From: Lachnospiraceae bacterium
GTDB lineage: Bacteria; Bacillota; Clostridia; Lachnospirales; Lachnospiraceae
Direction of reading: 5' to 3'
DNA length: 63,467 nucleotides
Assembly (NCBI GenBank): GCA_017551165.1
Contig: JAFZMO010000050.1
Span: 1 to 63,467 of the forward strand
The notes under the pieces are model-generated. The model saw only the letters and a program-made list of their open reading frames with translations. It was not told the DNA's origin and ran no database searches. Every line of letters begins with the position of its first letter. Position 1 is the stretch's first letter. Shown here one piece after another: positions 59,313 to 63,467 of this stretch. Position numbers and translations under genes: made by a program.

Positions 59313-60086
59313 ATGTTTACGAAGAGAATCATTCCCTGCCTGGACGTTCACAACGGACGCGTGGTCAAGGGTATCAATTTTGTCAATCTGCGCGACGCGG
59401 GTGACCCCGTGGAGGTCGGCAAGGCGTACGGCCGGGCCGGCGCGGACGAGCTGGTGTTCCTGGACATCACGGCGTCGTCGGACGCGCGTACCATCAAGAA
59501 GGAGATGGTTCGCCGCGTGGCGGAGCAGGTGTTCATCCCGTTCACCGTCGGCGGCGGCATCCGCTCGGTGGATGACTTCCGCATGATCCTGCGGGAGGGC
59601 GCGGACAAGGTAGCGGTCAACTCGGCGGCCATCATGAACCCGACGCTGATCAGCGAGGCGGCGGAGAAGTTCGGCAGTCAGTGCGTGGTCGTGGCGATCG
59701 ACGCAAAGCGCATGCCCGACGGCACGTGGCATATATTCAAAAACGGCGGCCGCGTGGACATGGGCATCGACGCGATCGAGTGGGCCGGACGCGCGCAGGA
59801 GCTCGGAGCGGGAGAGATCCTTCTCACGAGCATGGACTGCGACGGAACGAAGGACGGCTATGACTTGGCGCTGACGCGCGCCGTGGCGGACCGCGTGACG
59901 ATCCCGGTGATCGCCTCGGGCGGTGCCGGCAACTGTGAGCATTTCTACGAGGCGCTGACCGAGGGAGGCGCGGACGCGGCTCTTGCGGCGACGCTGTTCC
60001 ACTATAAGGAGCTGGAGATCAGCGAGGTGAAGCGCTACTTGAAGGAGCGCGGAGTGAGCGTTCGGGAGGTAACCGGATGGCAGTGA
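59313..60086 (+). CDS. hisF: Imidazole glycerol phosphate synthase cyclase subunit
   Basis: A 257-residue (beta/alpha)8 barrel that forms imidazole glycerol phosphate and AICAR. The catalytic Asp11 lies in [16 protein letters not shown] and the second in [14 protein letters not shown]. Phosphate-binding loops [10 protein letters not shown] and VIASGGAGN are intact. AGGAG precedes the ATG. It overlaps ung by 10 bases. Confidence 0.95.
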   Translation: MFTKRIIPCLDVHNGRVVKGINFVNLRDAGDPVEVGKAYGRAGADELVFLDITASSDARTIKKEMVRRVAEQVFIPFTVGGGIRSVDDFRMILREGADKVAVNSAAIMNPTLISEAAEKFGSQCVVVAIDAKRMPDGTWHIFKNGGRVDMGIDAIEWAGRAQELGAGEILLTSMDCDGTKDGYDLALTRAVADRVTIPVIASGGAGNCEHFYEALTEGGADAALAATLFHYKELEISEVKRYLKERGVSVREVTGWQ

Positions 60087-60751
60087 TCGCGGAGGACTGG
60101 ACGGACTTAGTGAAAACCGAATTCGCCAAGCCGTACTACCGCACGCTGAGTGATTTCGTGCGCGAGGAGTACGCGCGCGGCACGGTGTACCCGCCGAAGG
60201 AGCAGATCTTCGAGGCGTTCCGCTACACGAAGCGCGAGGACGTGAAGGTGGTCATCCTGGGGCAGGATCCCTACCACGAGGTGAACCAGGCGCACGGCCT
60301 GTGCTTCTCGGTGTGCCCGGGGACGGAGATCCCGCCTTCGCTCGTGAACATTTACGAGGAACTGCACAACGATCTGGGCTGCTACGTCCCGAACAACGGC
60401 TATCTCGTCAAATGGGCAAAACAGGGCGTGCTGCTTCTCAACACGGTCCTGACGGTGCGCGCGCACCAGGCAAACTCCCACCAGAATCGCGGCTGGGAGA
60501 AGTTCACGGACGCGGTGATCGAGGAGGTCAACCGCGAGGATCGGCCGGTCGTGTTCATGCTTTGGGGAAGACCGGCGCAGAGCAAGCTGCCGATGCTCAC
60601 GAACAAGAATCATCTGATCCTGACGGCACCGCATCCGAGTCCGCTGTCGGCGTACCGCGGGTTCTTCGGATGTAAGCATTTCAGCAAGGCGAACGAGTTC
60701 CTTGCGGCACACGGGGTGAAGCCGATCGACTGGCAGATCGAGAATTTATAG
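60077..60751 (+). CDS. ung: Uracil-DNA glycosylase family 1
   Basis: A 224-residue repair enzyme that removes uracil from DNA. The water-activating loop is GQDPYHE (D near 63), and the DNA-intercalation loop is [10 protein letters not shown] (catalytic His). [16 protein letters not shown] is the family's core. Length is standard. Its start lies inside the end of hisF, so it is co-transcribed with the histidine genes and probably with the two-component system. Confidence 0.95.
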   Translation: MAVIAEDWTDLVKTEFAKPYYRTLSDFVREEYARGTVYPPKEQIFEAFRYTKREDVKVVILGQDPYHEVNQAHGLCFSVCPGTEIPPSLVNIYEELHNDLGCYVPNNGYLVKWAKQGVLLLNTVLTVRAHQANSHQNRGWEKFTDAVIEEVNREDRPVVFMLWGRPAQSKLPMLTNKNHLILTAPHPSPLSAYRGFFGCKHFSKANEFLAAHGVKPIDWQIENL

Positions 60752-60817
60752 ATAGAGGAAAATGAGGAAAATGTCGTCGTGCTGATCGGAAACAGCGTGA
60801 CGCGGAGGAGGTAGTGT

Positions 60818-61684
60818 ATGGCAGCAAACCAGGGACATCAGTCCGACATCTCGTACGAGGATTTCCATCCGTCGGTGCTGTACTGCAGCCGGGTGCGTGA
60901 CGCGCGGCTCACGTACTATCACTCACACTCGGTGCTGGAGATCGCGTACATTCTCTCCGGCAAGGGACAGTACCTGATCGACGGCGTGACCTACGACGTC
61001 AAGCAGGGCGACCTTCTGGTGTGCAACCCGGGCGTGATGCATCAGAGTATCATCACGAACCCGGCGGACCCGACGCTCGAGTTCGTCGCGGGTATCTCGG
61101 ACCTGCATTTTCTGAATATGGAGCCGAACACGCTCAAGCTGCCCGACGGGTGCCCGGTGCTCTCGCTGAGCAACGAGGTCAAGCGTGAGATCAGCCGCTG
61201 CTGCTATGAGATCATCGATGAGAACATGGCGCCGCAGTCCGGCCGGTACTACCTTGTGCAGGCGCAGATGATGAAGATCCTCATCCTTCTGTACCGCTCG
61301 GTTGTGGAGAAGCCGAAGGAGGAGGTTGTCGGCGTGCCGTTCGAGAGCTACTCGAAGAGCTACGTTGTGCAGAAGATCATCCAGTACTTAAAGGCGAATT
61401 ACTCGCAGCACATCTCGCTCGACGGGATCGCGCAGAACATGTACTTAAGCCCTGTGTACATCTCGAAGATCTTCAAGGAGAAGACCGGCGATTCGCCGAT
61501 CAACTACCTGATCCAGATCCGTCTCGGGAAGGCGAAGGAGATGCTCGAGGAGAACCGGGGAAGCATCCGCACGATCGCCGCGCAGGTCGGCTACGACGAT
61601 GTGTACCATTTCAGCAAGCTGTTTAAGAAATATTACGGCGTGTCACCGCTGTACTACCGCAAGGCGGCGATCGACACGGAGTAA
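60818..61684 (+). CDS. AraC-family transcriptional regulator with cupin domain
   Basis: A 288-residue regulator. The N-terminal cupin (about 20-110) has HSHSVLEIAYILSGKGQYLIDG and GDLLVCNPGVMHQS, a sugar- or metabolite-sensing pattern. The C-terminal HTH pair (about 185-285) has ISLDGIAQNMYLSPVYISKIFKEKTG and IRTIAAQVGYDDVYHFSKLFKKYYGVSP. GGAGGAGG precedes the ATG. It lies 66 bases after ung and before a sirtuin. Sugar-utilisation genes are not adjacent, so its targets are unknown. Confidence 0.92.
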   Translation: MAANQGHQSDISYEDFHPSVLYCSRVRDARLTYYHSHSVLEIAYILSGKGQYLIDGVTYDVKQGDLLVCNPGVMHQSIITNPADPTLEFVAGISDLHFLNMEPNTLKLPDGCPVLSLSNEVKREISRCCYEIIDENMAPQSGRYYLVQAQMMKILILLYRSVVEKPKEEVVGVPFESYSKSYVVQKIIQYLKANYSQHISLDGIAQNMYLSPVYISKIFKEKTGDSPINYLIQIRLGKAKEMLEENRGSIRTIAAQVGYDDVYHFSKLFKKYYGVSPLYYRKAAIDTE

Positions 61685-61726
61685 CGGGGTTGCCTGACGG
61701 GCTTCGATGCCCGGAAAGGAGAGGGT

Positions 61727-62487
61727 ATGAACGAGCTTAGGCAGAGATTGACGGAAGTGTTGCGCAACAGCAACAACATCGTATTTTTCGGAGGAGCGGG
61801 CGTCTCGACGGCGAGCAACATCCCCGACTTCCGAAGCGCGAACGGACTGTTCCACCAGAAACTGCACCGGACGCTGTCGCCGGAGGAAATGGTGTCGCGA
61901 ACATTTTACGAGAGATACCCGGAGGATTTCTACGACTTCTACCGGAATCATCTGGTCTATCCGGAGGCGGAGCCGAACGACTGCCACAAGGCGCTCGCGA
62001 AGCTCGAGCAGATGGGCAAGCTCTCGGCGGTCGTGACGCAGAACATCGACGGCCTGCACCAGAAGGCGGGCTCGAAGGTCGTGTACGAGCTGCACGGCTC
62101 GGTGCTCCGAAACTACTGTGAGCGCTGCCACAAGTTCTACGGTGTCGAGGCGATCCTCGAGACGTCGGGCGTGCCGCGCTGCGAGTGCGGCGGCATCATC
62201 AAGCCGGACGTGGTGCTCTACGAGGAGAGTCTGGATGACAACGTCATCAACAAGGCGGTGACCGCGATCGCGAAGGCGGATACGCTGATCGTCGGCGGCA
62301 CATCGCTGATCGTATACCCGGCGGCGGGACTGATCCAGTACTACCGCGGGAACAACCTCGTGCTGATCAACAAGAGCACGACGCAGGCGGATTCCTACGC
62401 ATCGCTCGTGCTGCACGAGGACATCGCGTCCGTCATGAAGGAAGTCACGGACGCGCTCGAATACTGTAATCAGGAAAGGGAGAAATT

Positions 62488-62491
<4 letters not shown>
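61727..62491 (+). CDS. cobB: Sir2-family NAD-dependent protein deacylase
   Basis: A 254-residue sirtuin that removes acyl groups from lysine using NAD. NAD-binding [15 protein letters not shown] (near 23-37), [13 protein letters not shown], the catalytic His in ELHGSV, the zinc Cys pairs in CERCHKF and RCECGG, and [11 protein letters not shown] are intact. AGGAGAGG precedes the ATG. Its stop overlaps the GTG start of ftsH. Confidence 0.93.

Positions 62492-63467
<976 letters not shown>

Overview
The window looks like a chromosomal segment of a high-GC member of the Clostridia, most likely a Lachnospiraceae relative. Supporting signs are a type III glutamine synthetase, a DUF5688 protein (a family I associate with Lachnospiraceae), a ParE/ParC pair with Lachnospiraceae-like motifs, a CIRCE operator, Firmicutes-type sigma-70 promoters with strong Shine-Dalgarno sites, YhbD/YhbF-type genes, and an FtsH N-terminal half. 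No prophage, IS element, CRISPR array or rRNA was seen. Most genes are housekeeping or envelope genes, with a few accessory islands.

Layout. 1-400: tandem hairpin repeats and a 34-bp perfect palindrome that overlaps the -35 box of a polyprenyl-phosphate glycosyltransferase promoter. 402-2496: glycosyltransferase and lipid kinase. 2612-9333: two helicases (a nuclease-fused XPD/DinG type and a UvrD type), a DUF1292 gene and gltX. 9520-11186: CBS-domain gene and rpoD. 11187-11970: a repeat-rich spacer with palindromes built on GCGGCCTAAA. 11971-16224: parC and parE. 16474-20643: a 1389-residue cell-wall-anchored surface protein. 20836-22104: lysA. 22259-27555: two ABC exporters that each carry an N-terminal PH-like region and a zinc ribbon, flanking a DUF1854 gene. 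27635-30924: mutY, an orphan PD-(D/E)XK protein and a patatin. 30925-31634: a second array of the same palindrome family plus a G-rich tandem repeat. 31635-43454: yesL-like, glgB, mscS, glnN, ABC-F, a GH13 pseudoenzyme, traX-like and dus. 43484-45731: CIRCE-controlled htpG. 45809-49774: a membrane protein, four tRNAs, a degenerate GGDEF/EAL protein and DUF5688. 49847-50987: a bactofilin-like gene and its MerR-like regulator, with three operator-like sites. 51231-55419: three tandem serpins with different reactive loops. 55572-63467: cyclophilin lipoprotein, a two-component system, hisH, hisF, ung, an AraC regulator, a sirtuin and truncated ftsH.

How genes work together: glgB serves glycogen synthesis and the GH13 pseudoenzyme nearby may bind the same polymer. 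The exporters plus DUF1854 look like one transport complex. YhbD probably controls its own operon and perhaps the divergent serpins. The serpins probably sit outside the membrane and block proteases. The most unusual signals are the serpin cluster, the domain-fused exporters with DUF1854, the dead debranching-enzyme paralogue, the two-locus palindrome family with compensatory stem changes, and a strong excess of the heptamer GGAAAAT/ATTTTCC across genes and spacers. All calls come from reading the sequence; no database search was run.
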